Assembly (NCBI GenBank): GCA_028583405.1
Contig: CM053243.1
Span: 24,144,867 to 24,208,866 of the forward strand
From: Pogonophryne albipinna
Lineage: Eukaryota > Chordata > Actinopteri > Perciformes > Artedidraconidae
Direction: 5' to 3'
DNA length: 64,000 nucleotides
The notes beneath the pieces are model-generated. The model worked only from the letters and a program-made list of their open reading frames with translations, searched no databases and had not been told where the DNA came from. Each line of letters begins with the position of its first letter. The first letter of the stretch is position 1. A program made the translations under genes and the position numbers. Positions 12,630-23,659 of the stretch are shown here, in pieces.

Positions 12630-13650
12630 GCGTTGCCTCGGCAAGCACAGACGACGAGAAGGAGCCAGACATGTCCAGGAGATAACATTTTATGAAGGAG
12701 CCTGGCGTAGACCAAGACGCCGACGTGCATATATCTTCTACACTCACGCTGCTGAATTAGGCTGTTTGACACAGCCCGTGTAGAATGCGCACGGACCCCA
12801 GTGGGGAGGGCTCTCCCCGCCCGTCCATAGGCATGTGTAATGCACCCGCATAGCCATCCTGTTAGGCGCTTCTTGGAGAGAGCTTTTCTAGCCACACCAT
12901 CCCCAAAGCACACAAACCGCTGTTCAGTGCGTCTAATGGCCGCCGTGCACTCTACATAGCATGCTAGCGCACGCACTGGGCAGAGGAGGTGCAATTTAGC
13001 CTCCCTGGCCTCAATATGGGGTGGAAGATTAAAGCCACCTAACTGAATAGCCCTTGACCTGAACGAACTCCTTAGGCTCTTAGGAGTAAAGGAGGGGTTC
13101 GGTCTGAGTGTCGCCCCGCTACGGTCACCCCGGATCAAAAGGCAGCTTGGGTGCACCGACAGAGCGGTCAGCTCGGACACTCTTTTGGCCGAAGTCAAGG
13201 CAAGTAGCAATGCTGTCTTCCATGACAGTGCTTTCAGGGAGGAGAGCTCCAGGGGCTCAAATGGTTCTGTGACCAGAGCCTCGAGCACCAACGGAAGGTC
13301 CCACTGTGGGGCGGAGGCGTGCACTACTGGGCGCTGCCTCCTGACCCCTGCAAAAACTGAAGGCTGACCTGCCTCCAAATCCCTCATGGCAGGACGAAAT
13401 GGCTGCTGCATACACCTTAATTGTGGAATGAGCCAGCCCCCTGTCCACCAGTATCTGTAAGTAGGTAAGAATAGAGCCCAGCGTGCATGACAGAGGCTCT
13501 AGACTCCTTCCTTCACACCATCGCCGGAATCCCGCCCACTTTGGCCTGTAACAGGCTGTGGTGGATTCTGCTCCTGCTGCTTGGATAGTCTGAATAACGT
13601 TGTCAGACAGCCCCACCTGTCTCAGCCTGTGCCTCTCAGGAGCCAAGCCT
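12630..13650 (-). pseudogene. DIRS-2 tyrosine recombinase, frameshifted
   Basis: The N-terminal block (13646 down to about 13390) has STTACYRPKWAGFRRWC and HSTIKVYAAAISSCHEGF, matching the core-binding domain of the DIRS-1 enzyme. A frame change near 13390-13410 leads to the catalytic block TSAKRVSEL (first catalytic Arg), then LCPVRALACYV and GVRAHSTRAVS with the His and second Arg intact. A further frameshift near 12745 precedes SVEDICTSASWSTPG and the Tyr block KCYLLDM. Catalytic residues are present but spread over three frames. Overall order and spacing follow DIRS recombinases. Confidence 0.85.
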
Positions 13651-13755
13651 GGAGAGGTTGGCCCAGAGTGGGTAACGCCCCTATTGCCCCTGCTTCCTGA
13701 GACAGCGCTCCCCAGACCTGAGGAATAGCCCAGGGCTGGCCCACCATCATCTGTG

Positions 13756-14800
13756 TTACCCCGCGTACCACGGCGCCAGGCGGCGATCTGGGGCCACTAG
13801 GATGACTGACAGCTGCTCCCGCCTCACCCTATCCAGAAGGGGGGGGATAAGGTGCAGCGGTGGAAAGGCGTAAAGCAGCTTCCTTGGCCATGGCTCGTGT
13901 GCAAATGCGTCCACCCCCAAGGGCGGATTGTCCCACCGAGCCAGGGAGAACCACAGGGCACAGTGGCTGTTGCGCCGATTGCCGAACAGGTCCACCTCTG
14001 CTCTCCCGAACTGAGTCCAGAACTGCTTCACCACCTCCGGGTGAAGCCTCCACTCGTCTGGCAGGGGTCCGCCTCTTGACATGAGGTCGGCCCCCCGTTC
14101 TCCCGTCCCGGGATGTGCAGGGCCCTTAGAGACAACACAATCTGTGAAACCCACAACCACAGGTTCTCTGCCGCGGTCAACAAGGCTATTGAGCGGACTC
14201 CGCCTTGCCTGTTGATGTACGCCACTGTGGTGCGGTTGTCGCTCCTCACTATCACATGTTTGCCCTGTATTAAGGGTTTGAAGTGCTGTAGGACCAGCAT
14301 CACTGCTTGCAGCTCCAGGAGGTTGCTGTGCCGAGCCTCTGTCAGAGGCCAGCAACCACCTTCAGGCACGTCCCCCCCCATCCTGTCACTGAAGCGTCTG
14401 TAAAGACTGTGATATAGGAGGTCACTTGCCCCAGTGGAGCTCCCCTCCGCAGATTCTCTGGGGGCCCCCCAGAATCGGAGGTTGCTCTCTACTGAGGGGG
14501 GGATGATCACCAGACGTCGTTTGTGTCTTGAGATCTAAACGAAGGCCGGTAAGCCACCTCTGTATGTGACGTGCATGCAGGAGTCCGAGTGGCACTACGG
14601 AGTGAGCAGCCGTCATGAGATCCAAAGTCTGCATGATGATCAAAGCTGTCACCGTGGGGATAGGGAGTAGCCGAACGTCAGTCTGTTCTACTCGTAGGCT
14701 ACCTCCTGGAAGGCAAAACGCAAATACTTTGTGTTTTGGAGCAATTTCGCCATGAAAGTAAGCGTTCTTCAGGCCGCCCTGTTAATACACCACTGATTTT
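13756..14800 (-). pseudogene. DIRS-2 RT/RNase H with the RT palm deleted
   Basis: From the upstream side, a short piece corresponding to LKDAYFH and the following beta strands of RT lies at about 14780-14700 (reads LKNAYFHGEIAPKH). About 85 bp later the sequence is already in the RT-RNase H connection (LDLMTAAHSVVPLGLLHARH, about 14610). In DIRS-1 the same two points are about 390 bp apart, so about 300 bp including the YLDD active site are missing. RNase H follows with NLLELQAVMLVLQHF, VRSDNRTTVAYINRQGG and LRALHIPGREN. RNase H residues look intact, but without the palm there is no polymerase. Confidence 0.85.
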
Positions 14801-16060
14801 CCATTCCCCATAACATTGTGTTAGGGGATGTGCAATCAGCTGCGGAGCCGCAGCTATGAGGCTGTGGTACTCTCTGGTGGCCCACTCCGCCGTCAAACCC
14901 TCCATAAAAGGAAGTTTGACCCATGGGGGGCTGACACAGAAAGGGCCGTTTTTCTATAATGCAGTTTCCACTCAGAGAACAAAACGGCCGATTTTTCACT
15001 GAGGTCCCTGAACACACCACGGCACACACCGTGAGAGCGCGCGCTCCGCCATAATGCTGTTTCTCTCAGAGAGAAAGAGGCATTAATCTGAGCTTCTTCT
15101 GTCCATGAACGCACCGCGGCCCGCTCTGGGGGGGGGGTCGTCATAATGCCGTCTCTTTGAAACGGACATTATGGGGAAATGTGGAATGTGGAGAGAGATG
15201 ACTCTTACTCTGGGATAAATGCACTCGTTTTTACTGAATGCATTTTACACACCCATAACACTCTAGAACTAGAGTTACACTACGTAACCCACTGTTCTTC
15301 TGCGGAGGTCCCTGACGCACCGCGGCCACTCTCACGGGGGCCGCGCCTCATAATGGGTGTCCAATTAACATCGTATGAAAACGGCCTTGCCGATCTCAAC
15401 GAGACATTATGGGAAAATGTGGAATTGTGGAGAGCGATGACTCTTACTCTGGGATAAATGGCATAGTTTTTACTAAATGCATTTTTCACACACACACATC
15501 ACTCTAGAACTAGGGTTACAATACGAGACCCACCGTTCATGCAACAGGGCCTCTTTTCCACTTCCTGTTGAAAGGAAACCTATCTCCTCCCAGGATGATA
15601 GATTTGACTCTCTATTGCCCCTGAATGGAGGAGGGACGCTGCAAAGCTTGAGTGAGTAACCCAGTCTCAGTGTCCTGCCCCTCTACTCTGTCAGTACACA
15701 GCTTTTGTGGGGCTTCCATTCCCCACAAAACTGTGTTCAGGGGACATGCCAGCAGCTGTGGAGCCAAAGCTAAGAAACTGTAGTATTCTCTGGTGGCCTA
15801 CTCCGCTGCCAAACCTTTCCATAAGAAGGGAGTTTTTGGCATGGGGGCTGACACAGAAAAGGGCCGATTTTCTACTGAGGTCCTTGAACGCACCGCGGCA
15901 CGCTCCCGTGGGGCCGCGGCTCTGTCCTAATGCAGTCTCTTTGAAACGGACATTATGGTGAAAAGTGGAAATGTGGAGAGAGATGACTCTTACTCTGGGA
16001 TAAATGCAATCGTTTTCACTGAATGCATTTCTCACACACACATCACTCTCTCTTGAACCC
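14783..16060 (-). repeat. Repeated segments inside DIRS-2
   Basis: A segment around GGACATTATGG...GACTCTTACTCTGGGATAAATG occurs three times (15169-15245, 15402-15478, 15949-16026). A longer segment is duplicated (14783-15060 against 15707-15940). Two of the three repeat ends (about 15268-15294 and 15505-15530) carry ACTAGAGTTACACTACG or ACTAGGGTTACAATACG, close to the element's own terminus. Open frames here are not recognisable. It replaces the expected gag C-terminus and RT N-terminus. Confidence 0.75.
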
Positions 16061-16329
16061 GCACAGTGTTTTGACAGCACTTCGGTTTATTCCACTCACG
16101 TGCACGCGCCCACCTGCTGGCTCCTATACTGGAGTTTACAGAGGGGGCGGGGAGTGTGGGACAGTGTTATTTCCTCTGGGGATGAGCAAGAAGCAGCCAC
16201 GCTGCGACTACTCCTCACCCACGTAACCAAGGAGATCGATCCAAAGAGCCCTTCCGTAAACACGGGGGCTTCCGGCCCGGGAGATCAAACAACACGGTCC
16301 TTTTGGAAAGTGCCATGCGGCGTGATCCC

Positions 16330-16765
16330 TCACCGGGATATCACACGGCAGACAACGGCGGCGGCCACGATCAAGCTACGAATAATCGCTCTGATCTGGT
16401 GAGGTGGGGGCATCTCCAGCAATGAGCGAGATGCCCAACACACCGTGTTTATTTGCAGTCGCCTTGTCACGCGGTAGCGTGGCAGAACTGTTTTCAGCTC
16501 CCTGCCCAGCCTGCTGCCCGCTGGGAGCAGCTGCGCTCCGCCGCCATGGTCATCACCTAGGGCGGTGGACCTCCATGGACCGGACCCGGAAGTGCCCGAC
16601 AACAGCAAACGGAGCCATCCGCCCCGCTGGAATGGCGAACGTGAATGGCACCGCCTCGGCCATATCCTGGTCCCCCAAACACTCTAAGCAGAGGTGGTGA
16701 AGACCGGCGCCCGCGATCAAACCAGGGCAGGTGCATGGCCGAGCTTCCAGTAATGGTGAGTCCAT
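16330..16765 (-). pseudogene. DIRS-2 gag N-terminal fragment
   Basis: The minus frame 16765-16553 contains CPGLIAGAGLHHLCLECLGDQDMAEA. Its HHLCLECLG matches the HHQVCSSCLG motif of the DIRS-1 gag. Its position just inside the right terminal repeat is where DIRS gag starts. The frame ends early and 16330-16608 continues only as low-quality sequence. Confidence 0.55.
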
Positions 16766-16863
16766 TTTTCGTTTCTTCTAATCTTCTAATCTTCGTTCGT
16801 TTAACTCTTCGGTTGTCAGCTCGTCTGAAGAGAAAAAAGATAGTGGGCGGCGGGTGTAGCCGC

Positions 16864-16872
16864 CTTTATATA
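16864..16872 (-). promoter_or_regulatory. TATA box upstream of DIRS-2 minus-strand genes
   Basis: Reverse complement reads TATATAAAG in the right inverted terminal repeat, about 100 bp upstream of the gag-like fragment. Probable promoter of the element's sense transcript. Confidence 0.55.
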
Positions 16873-17282
16873 CTGTGGGCCTGCGCAGCATTCAGGTAGG
16901 CTCGCCCCGATTGGCCGGCTACGTTTACGTAAACTCAGTAGGTGAAAGCACGCACAGCATGATAGAGAGTAGTACCCATAGAGTCCAGTAGAGGGCGGAG
17001 CCTGTGTGAAATATAACTTACATTTAAATGTGTGTCGGTTCAGCCATTCTCCGCAAGGGTTTTTGAAATTGGTCCGTGCGCAAAGCATTGTGGGGATTTT
17101 AAGGACGTGAAGTCTACCCATGTGCAGCCTCGAAATAACCCCAAACCAAGGACGTGGCCTCGGTGGAATTCCAAGTATGCTGGAGATTGGAACAGTCCTT
17201 CGGCGGCACTCGATGACGTAGCATCCTTGAAATATTGGCTTGGAAGCCAAAATCCTCGCGATTGAGAAACGGCCACACACTA

Positions 17283-17423
17283 GGCTTGTTTGAGACAAGC
17301 GAGATCTGCGCAGACCTGCGCAATTGCGTCCGACTTCAGGCGAGCTTTTTGAGACCTCCCCCGGCTGCGATCGGCTATTCTCGTCTACTTTCGAGGCGAG
17401 CCGCAGCTCGTCTCAAATAAGCC
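17283..17423. mobile_element. 141-bp MITE beside element B
   Basis: Terminal inverted repeats GGCTTGTTTGAGACAAGC and, at the other end reversed, GGCTTATTTGAGACGAGC. TA lies on both outer sides. GC-rich interior without coding potential. It sits within 10 bp of the end of B and inside repeat A. Superfamily unknown. Confidence 0.6.
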
Positions 17424-17819
17424 TATTACCAAATAAGGAGTATGTGGGAGTTCCCTTCGATTCCATTGGCTCTGACGGTTAGAAAGAGATGTCAATCAGC
17501 AAAATCGAGCAAGGGGGGCCAGAGATAGGTCAAATCCACCCAAATGACCCCAGAAGTGTTTTTTTTTTGCTAAATCTCTCTAAAAAGGTCCAATTTCACC
17601 TTTTTGAAAAAAAAATTACTGTGTTCAATCTGACCTTTAAAATAAAAAACATCTATATTTATTCTGACACTTCTACATCCAACTCACAGGTGTAACCTTG
17701 CTTTGAGAAAAAAGATTATTAATTTAACCCTTTTAGAAGGGAAGATATGGTCATTTGTTCTGGGAATGTCATTTTCGAGCCTGAGACCTGAAAAACAGGC
17801 TCGGGGCTTAACAGGTTAA

Positions 17820-18039
17820 AGTGTTAACCTGGTGTTAACACAACAAATTATACTTTTTATTATTAGTGTAGGACACTTATGTATGTATAACATCTGAAGA
17901 TGTGTAGTTTTATTCATGTTTTCACATGACTTTACAGGATATTGCTATATTATTTCACATGTTTTACTTCTACACATTAATATCTGATTTGTAAAACATC
18001 ATAGACAGAAAGGTATATCCGTCATTTAATGGTAAGCTA
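17820..18039. other. AT-rich DNA between repeats A and X
   Basis: About 220 bp, not shared with the X copy at 52 kb. No gene or inverted-repeat end seen. Confidence 0.4.
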
Positions 18040-18452
18040 TTGAAATTCTGAATCCATAGATGTGTCTCCCATTACCCAAAACCCCTGACTATTCTCTCAA
18101 CTCAGTATTTACATGCTTTAATTCAAAGAAAATCAATAATATCTCTATCAGCTGTGCACCAATACCTATCTACCAATTGGATCAAATTTAAAAGTCAGCC
18201 GAATTACTATTGACACTGCAAAGAGACGTATTGTGTGAAGAGAAATTGAAGATGTTGTTTAATTGCTGATATATTCATGATCCACGTCACGTATTCAGTT
18301 TCGGCGGCATTTCTTCCAGTTTTTCCAAAGGTCTTCTAATCAGGGCTCTATAAATAGAGAACTACGGCAGATGTGTAATATTTAATGCAGCCGAACCGAG
18401 TATTACAATGCCGTTATGTGATGACTTTCAAAGAGAAAAGCAAGAACACTCT
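18040..18452 (+). repeat. Dispersed repeat X, right part of the first copy
   Basis: Matches 51705-52150 in inverted orientation along almost its whole length, including GTCTCCCATTACCCAAAACC, TTTCGGCGGCATTTCTTCCA and AAGCAAGAACACTC, where similarity ends. In the other copy this block is only about 230 bp from the second left block. Here it is 14.3 kb away, which measures the inserted DNA. Confidence 0.65.
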
Positions 18453-19421
18453 TGATATTGATATTGAGTAAGAAAATGTTTTATGAACCACACAGCTTCC
18501 GGTCTTCCAAGACCCGACTGGACAAAAAGAAGTGTTGCAGGCACGAAACATACTACCAATAGAAAAACATTGCTTTTAAAATTAAAATTTAAAATTCTGT
18601 GTGACACGAAAAAAAGGGGAAAATCGTGTTGGTGAACACGAATCAATAGATTAAATGTTGTGACTATAACACGAAATGCCGTGAGACTGGGTTGGCTTGT
18701 GAGTTTGTTTTTATCAGGAAGTTTTACTTTTTGCCACAGAGATTTACTTATCTCAGTTAGGTATGATCATTTATATTCTATCACATTGTCTTCCAGCGGA
18801 ATGGATATAAAACATATTACTGTAAGCCATTATGGGAATACAATGGACAGAAATATACAGTTTAAATATAAACAAGACCTCCTTTTCATTGAGAGAATAC
18901 ATTACAGTCTATAGAAGCTAAAGTTTATAGCCCTAAGTATAGCTGATAGTATTTCCTGCCTACCACTCTTGTGCAAAACGAATTAATAATTTCTCAGCCG
19001 ATGTCCTCCATGAGAGACATCAGAGGGTTGAAGCACGTCACTGGATCTCTCTTGTGCACATATTTCTTCCAGCACAGTAAGGCAAGGCTTTCCCAAAGAC
19101 CTCTAGGCGTGTGTGTGTTTGATGGGATGCTGTTAATAAAGGAACCATGAAGCAGAGAAATGCAAAGGGGCTGAGAGGGAATAACTGTGTGCGAGCTATG
19201 ATGAGCCACACTGTTTTTGCAACATAGTGGCATATATTTGACAAAGTAGCTTAATCAATGGCACATTTACAATAAGAAAGAGATTTTACATGCTTGAGGC
19301 TGATTTCATTACTGCAACCACAAAAAGAACTGCTCTTCTGTTTTCTTTCTCCACAAAATTGCTGGTAGTTGCCTCTCATAATTAAGGATGTGCGTCATGC
19401 AACAGAAATGCATACACCCAC

Positions 19422-19487
<66 letters not shown>

Positions 19488-21505
19488 TACAGTTCTTTAT
19501 TCCAAACAAGGTTATATGACACTAGTTATGACATTTAGATTCATCCGCTTTAGATCTCCATAAACTTATATTGATATAGTATCTTACGTTACATTACATT
19601 TTGTGTAATTAACTTATAACTTGTGAACCTTTACACTTGTTGGCCACTTAGGGACAGCAGAAACAAGCTCAACAAAACATTGACATATTATCATCTTCTA
19701 AATTGGTGTGGCAGCTGGCAGTACTTCACCAGCTACAGTCATCTCTAACTGTCCGATTGATGCAGGGCAGGTTTTAGAGTTTTTTTGGCGCAAACAACCC
19801 TTCCTCTGAAAAAGTTGAGCTGTACTGTGATGCATTAATAATAACAACAATAATGATAACCTCCCCCTCAAACGGTTTGTTTGTGAATGCAACAGTATCA
19901 ACTAGGTCTGTGAACTGTTTGAAATTGATAATGCATGATATATTACTGTTTGATATAATAAGAGAATCTGTTTGTTTTTTGCTGCAAAATGGAAACAGTG
20001 AAGCTTACAGGAGATTGCTATAACAAAGAATGATCCCCACATGATCCATTTAGGAAGACATGGTTGTGGTTATGTTTGCCTGTGTGGCAGAAACAAACTT
20101 CAAGATGCTGCACTGTTGCTCCTTGTTTTTTTTCTGTTATCCTCTATTTAGGTTTTTAGGGCTACTAATATTTGTGATTTGCTGTTAACTACTGTGTCCA
20201 AATTAATAAAAAATAGCGTATGACATTTGAAAAGCTTAAATTATCACATGACTCACATAACAAGCAACAAATATGAAAGAGTGGAAAGATTCAATTCACA
20301 GCAACAAGACAACAGATGTAACACGTTCCCGTGTCCCTGGAACAGGCACCATCAGTAGGCAGCTGGTCAGTCAGATCTGGCCTGCTCATGTTTTTTTCTT
20401 ACCCAAGATTTACAGGGTTTGCTTAGGTCTTGTAAAAGTGGAAAGTTACTGACAACAGAAGCTCCATTTTTCCTCACATAGTGATAAAACATGCAGGCTC
20501 GATGTGAATGGGGTAAAAACCCAGTTGCTTGTTGTAGGAAATGTGAATCCCACATCAACCTTGAGTAGCTGCATAATTCATTACCAGCTTGTTTAGGATG
20601 GACTTTGACATTTACTGACTGATCTTGGAGACTTACCACAGTGGGGCTAAATATGTGATGTATGTGCTGTAGATGGCTATCGAGTTAGAGCATTCATGTT
20701 TCATTGATAACAACATGGTTTCTGGCAAACCACCAATTAAATAATAAAACATCTTGTGGCTCATCAGTTCATCAATACGCAGTTCTCCATCTGCAATGTT
20801 TTAATGTACAGGAGACGGACAACAGGTAAATACTTATTTCAACTTGACATGCTGCAACTTCCTGTCCTTTTCTTCTCAATTGCTGGCCTCATGACTCATA
20901 GGTGATTTGTCAGGCATTTCAAATGACAAATTGTACCATAATTATGTAACCCAATCTATGGTAGCATGTATAAATACATCTCTCCCTTTTGGCTATTTTG
21001 ATTCTACTGCAAAAAAGGATTTATACATAACCTTTATACTTGATTTACTTGACTGCGTAGTGCAGTGCTTCACTGTCAATGCTGCTATTAATAATCTGCT
21101 TTGAATTTACACAAAAACAAAAAATTGCATGGTTTACTTTGACGATTATAGTGTTTTCTTCGATTTTGATAAAAGAAGATATTGAATCAAGCCTTAACAC
21201 ACAGAAAGCATTTAGAAACATTTATGATAATCAGCCAACACTTACACAGCTCTTGAAAGTATCAAATATTGCATTCCCAAAAGTTACACTAACTCTTTCC
21301 TCGAAAGGAAATTACATTTCTATGCACACTTCCCTGCATCCAACCTGCAGTCCATCTGCCCTGGGAATGCTTCACAATTCCCCAGAAAGAACGGGAAACT
21401 GACTGGAGACAAACATCTGGAGCCTCGTTTAGCATGCAGCCACAACCACCTGCATAAACTCCCAAAATATTAACAGATACAATTTCACTAGTAAATAAAG
21501 GACTT
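18453..21505. other. AT-rich non-coding DNA with a (CA)n tract
   Basis: No gene recognised in any frame; the longest open frames (about 107 residues at 21079) have no family features. A (CA)n microsatellite lies at 19427-19483. I see no transposon ends. Confidence 0.5.
19427..19483. repeat. (CA)n microsatellite
   Basis: About 28 perfect CA units. Confidence 0.98.
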
Positions 21506-21880
21506 AAAGGTGGGGTAGGTAAGTTTGAGAAACCGGCTCGAGATAAACTTTTTGTTATATTCCATGGGATGCTCTTAGCATCCCGATAGCAATGAATATC
21601 TTAAGTGCTTTGACAAAAAATCATCTGTGGAAGCCGTAGTACTGTAAAAAGCACGACCAATCATTTTAGCTGGCCCGGCTAAAGTAACTGGATGGCCTAC
21701 CTGCCTGTCAGCCTTCCATCTGTGCACAAACTTATCTCGTGCCCTCATTGGTCATGTGCACGTTTGTGTGTGTTGGAGGAGGGGCTCTGTAAGGAAGTGG
21801 CAGATTTGTTCCGGCTGTGTATTTTAAAATTCGAGCGCACTCGAGCTGGTTTCTCCAAAATTACCTACCCCACCTTTAAA
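21506..21880. mobile_element. TTAA-flanked MITE P, complete copy
   Basis: Begins AGGTGGGGTAGGTAA at about 21508 after TTAA and ends with the reverse complement before TTTAAAG. Pairing continues through GAAACC and GCTCGAG, about 33 bp in all. Length about 373 bp, no coding. TTAA at both borders is as in piggyBac-type insertion. A second copy in inverted orientation is split across 27741-36111. Confidence 0.8.
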
Positions 21881-22043
21881 GCAGACCAATGTAAAAAGTC
21901 AGCGCTGTTTAATGTTAGTTAAATTATAATTTACTTTTATTTTTAGGGGCACATAGGCTACTTATCGTAATTTTAAATAGTTTGATTAGCTGAAGTGCAT
22001 TCAGACCAGTATACATCCACCACACTTGAGAACAGATTAATAA

Positions 22044-23222
22044 CCTGTTAAGCCCGAGAGACCCCGGTACCGGGTCACTGCCGCAACATCTTGCAGGAAA
22101 CAGTGTCTGAGGGCATGTTCATTTAATAAACTATGAATGTTTTATATCCATGTAACGGGAAGAAACTCATCTAACTGATCATTTGATTTTTTTTTTCAAA
22201 AAAAACCACACAATGCTAACGCTGAGCCTCTGAATTAGCAACGAGCGAAAAATGCTAACAGATGACTGCACCGAAATTCACTCACAAAACCTTATTATTT
22301 ATCTTTGCTGCACATCCAACCCATCGTTTCACATCGTGAGGTGACACAGAATCGAAGGGTACCCTCATTATCACCCTAGTATACGAACTCGCGGAGATAA
22401 TAACAAGAACAGACATCAAAACATATGGCGCTAGGTAGCTAAAAACACTAACATGGCTCACCTGTCGTAGTCTGGTCAAAAGTGGTCTTCAATGGCATTA
22501 AAACGATAAAAAAAACGCTGCTGAAGTTAATCCATAGGTTAATCCAATGTGTCTGTGTCCCTTTGAAATGATTTCTGATAATCCATAAGCAATAAACCTG
22601 CATTTCCGTTTCTAGAAGTCAGACCTAGAGACAGCTTCACTCTGGTGCAAAACTGTGTGCGTGAAGCCCACACCTTTTTGTTTTAGACTGTGTGTGTGTG
22701 GGGAGATTCCCCTTCGATTCTATTGACTCTAACGGTCAGAAAGAGATGTCAATCACCAAAATCGACCAATGGGTTCCAGAGAAATGGTAAAACCCCCATT
22801 TCCACCCAAATCACCTCAGAGGTGGAGTTTATTTTGCTAAACCTCTCTAAAAAAGGTAAAATGTCACTTGTTTTGCATCAATCTTGATACAGGGTACTTA
22901 TTATATGTTGTACTTTGGATTTCTAAAGCTTTTAGTCTACCTTACCATCATCCAAGGGTAGTTTTCACTATAAGTAAAAAATCATTTTTGGACGGACACT
23001 ATAATTTACAGTTTTTTACTATGTTCAATCTGAATTTTATTTAAAATAAAAAACATCTATATTGATTCTGACTTTTCTACATCCAACTCACAGGTTTATC
23101 ATTACTTTGAGAAAAAAGATGATTAATTTAACCCTTTTAGAAGGGAAGATATGGTCATTTGTTCTGGGAATGTCATTTTCGAGCCTGAGACCTGAAAAAC
23201 AGTCTCAGCGCTAAACTGGTTT
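22044..23222 (+). mobile_element. TTAA-bordered repeat A, complete copy 2
   Basis: Imperfect terminal inverted repeats: the left end reads AACCTGTTAAGCCCGAG, the right end reversed reads AACCAGTTTAGCGCTGAG. TTAA-like sequence lies outside both. About 1.18 kb with no open frame of note. Same orientation as copy 1 (10.9-17.8 kb), so the two copies are direct repeats about 11 kb apart at their left ends. Confidence 0.65.
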
Positions 23223-23659
23223 TAAAGGATAGGTTAACATTTCAGGGTGGTCCGAACGATTGCCTTGTCTTTACTCGTGTGAAAAGGACTTACATCCACA
23301 CGACTCTAATGTAAAAAGTACTTTTATTAAACAGTTGTGCAGTTTCTTCTTATATGAGTATACAAAGTCTAAGTTGTACAGTAAGAAAACAGTGCGGCTT
23401 GCCAGTTTCAACTGAATGACCCAATCTCATAAAGCCACAATAACTTACATCACCGTTCTAACAGATTATACAGTGTTGCCTTTCACGAAACATCATGCTT
23501 ACATCAAATTGAATACAATCAGATGATCTTTAGATGACTCTATTCCTATTAATTAATTATTGAATTACTTATTCATACCAATTAACATAAACTAATAAAC
23601 ACAATTCAGAATGCACCTATGTATTGAGCTATATGTAACTTGGCTCCAACAGTACTCAC

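Larger units (their letters stand above)
11783..17013 (-). mobile_element. DIRS-type retrotransposon DIRS-2, internally deleted
   Basis: Termini are inverted over about 160 bp (about 11833-11990 against 16845-17000). An internal complementary region at about 12037-12130 consists of the reverse complement of the left end joined directly to the reverse complement of the right end. Genes on the minus strand are the gag N-terminus (about 16.75 kb), a truncated RT, RNase H and tyrosine recombinase. It is a different DIRS family from DIRS-1, with unrelated terminal sequence. The RT palm is deleted, the recombinase is frameshifted and about 1.3 kb contains repeated segments, so it is not autonomous. 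Confidence 0.92.
11489..17274. mobile_element. TIR element B, host of DIRS-2
   Basis: Perfect 20-bp terminal inverted repeats beginning GGCCGTTTCTCAATCG (11489 onward) and ending with the reverse complement (to 17274). Further imperfect pairing includes GGCTTCCAAG-type sequence. Flanks on both sides are CA-rich (ACACAC), so the target duplication length is ambiguous. Own sequence is 11489-11782 and 17014-17274, about 555 bp without DIRS-2, so it was a non-autonomous element. Superfamily not determined. Confidence 0.7.
10940..17815 (+). mobile_element. TTAA-bordered non-autonomous repeat A, copy 1, interrupted
   Basis: Left block 10940-11488 and right block 17432-17815 match, in order and orientation, the uninterrupted copy at 22044-23222. 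Shared marks include AATGGCATTAAAACGA, TTAATCCATAGGTT and a subterminal hairpin GAGCCTG...CAGGCTC. The right end reads CTTAACAGG followed by TTAA. About 5.9 kb of later insertions (element B with DIRS-2, then a 141-bp MITE) separate the blocks. No coding sequence. TTAA borders suggest piggyBac-type mobilisation, but the family is not certain. Confidence 0.65.

Noticed and set aside
16004..16402. 132-residue plus-strand open frame
   Set aside because: Antisense to the DIRS-2 gag region, no family features, and it runs through a DIRS-2 internal repeat.
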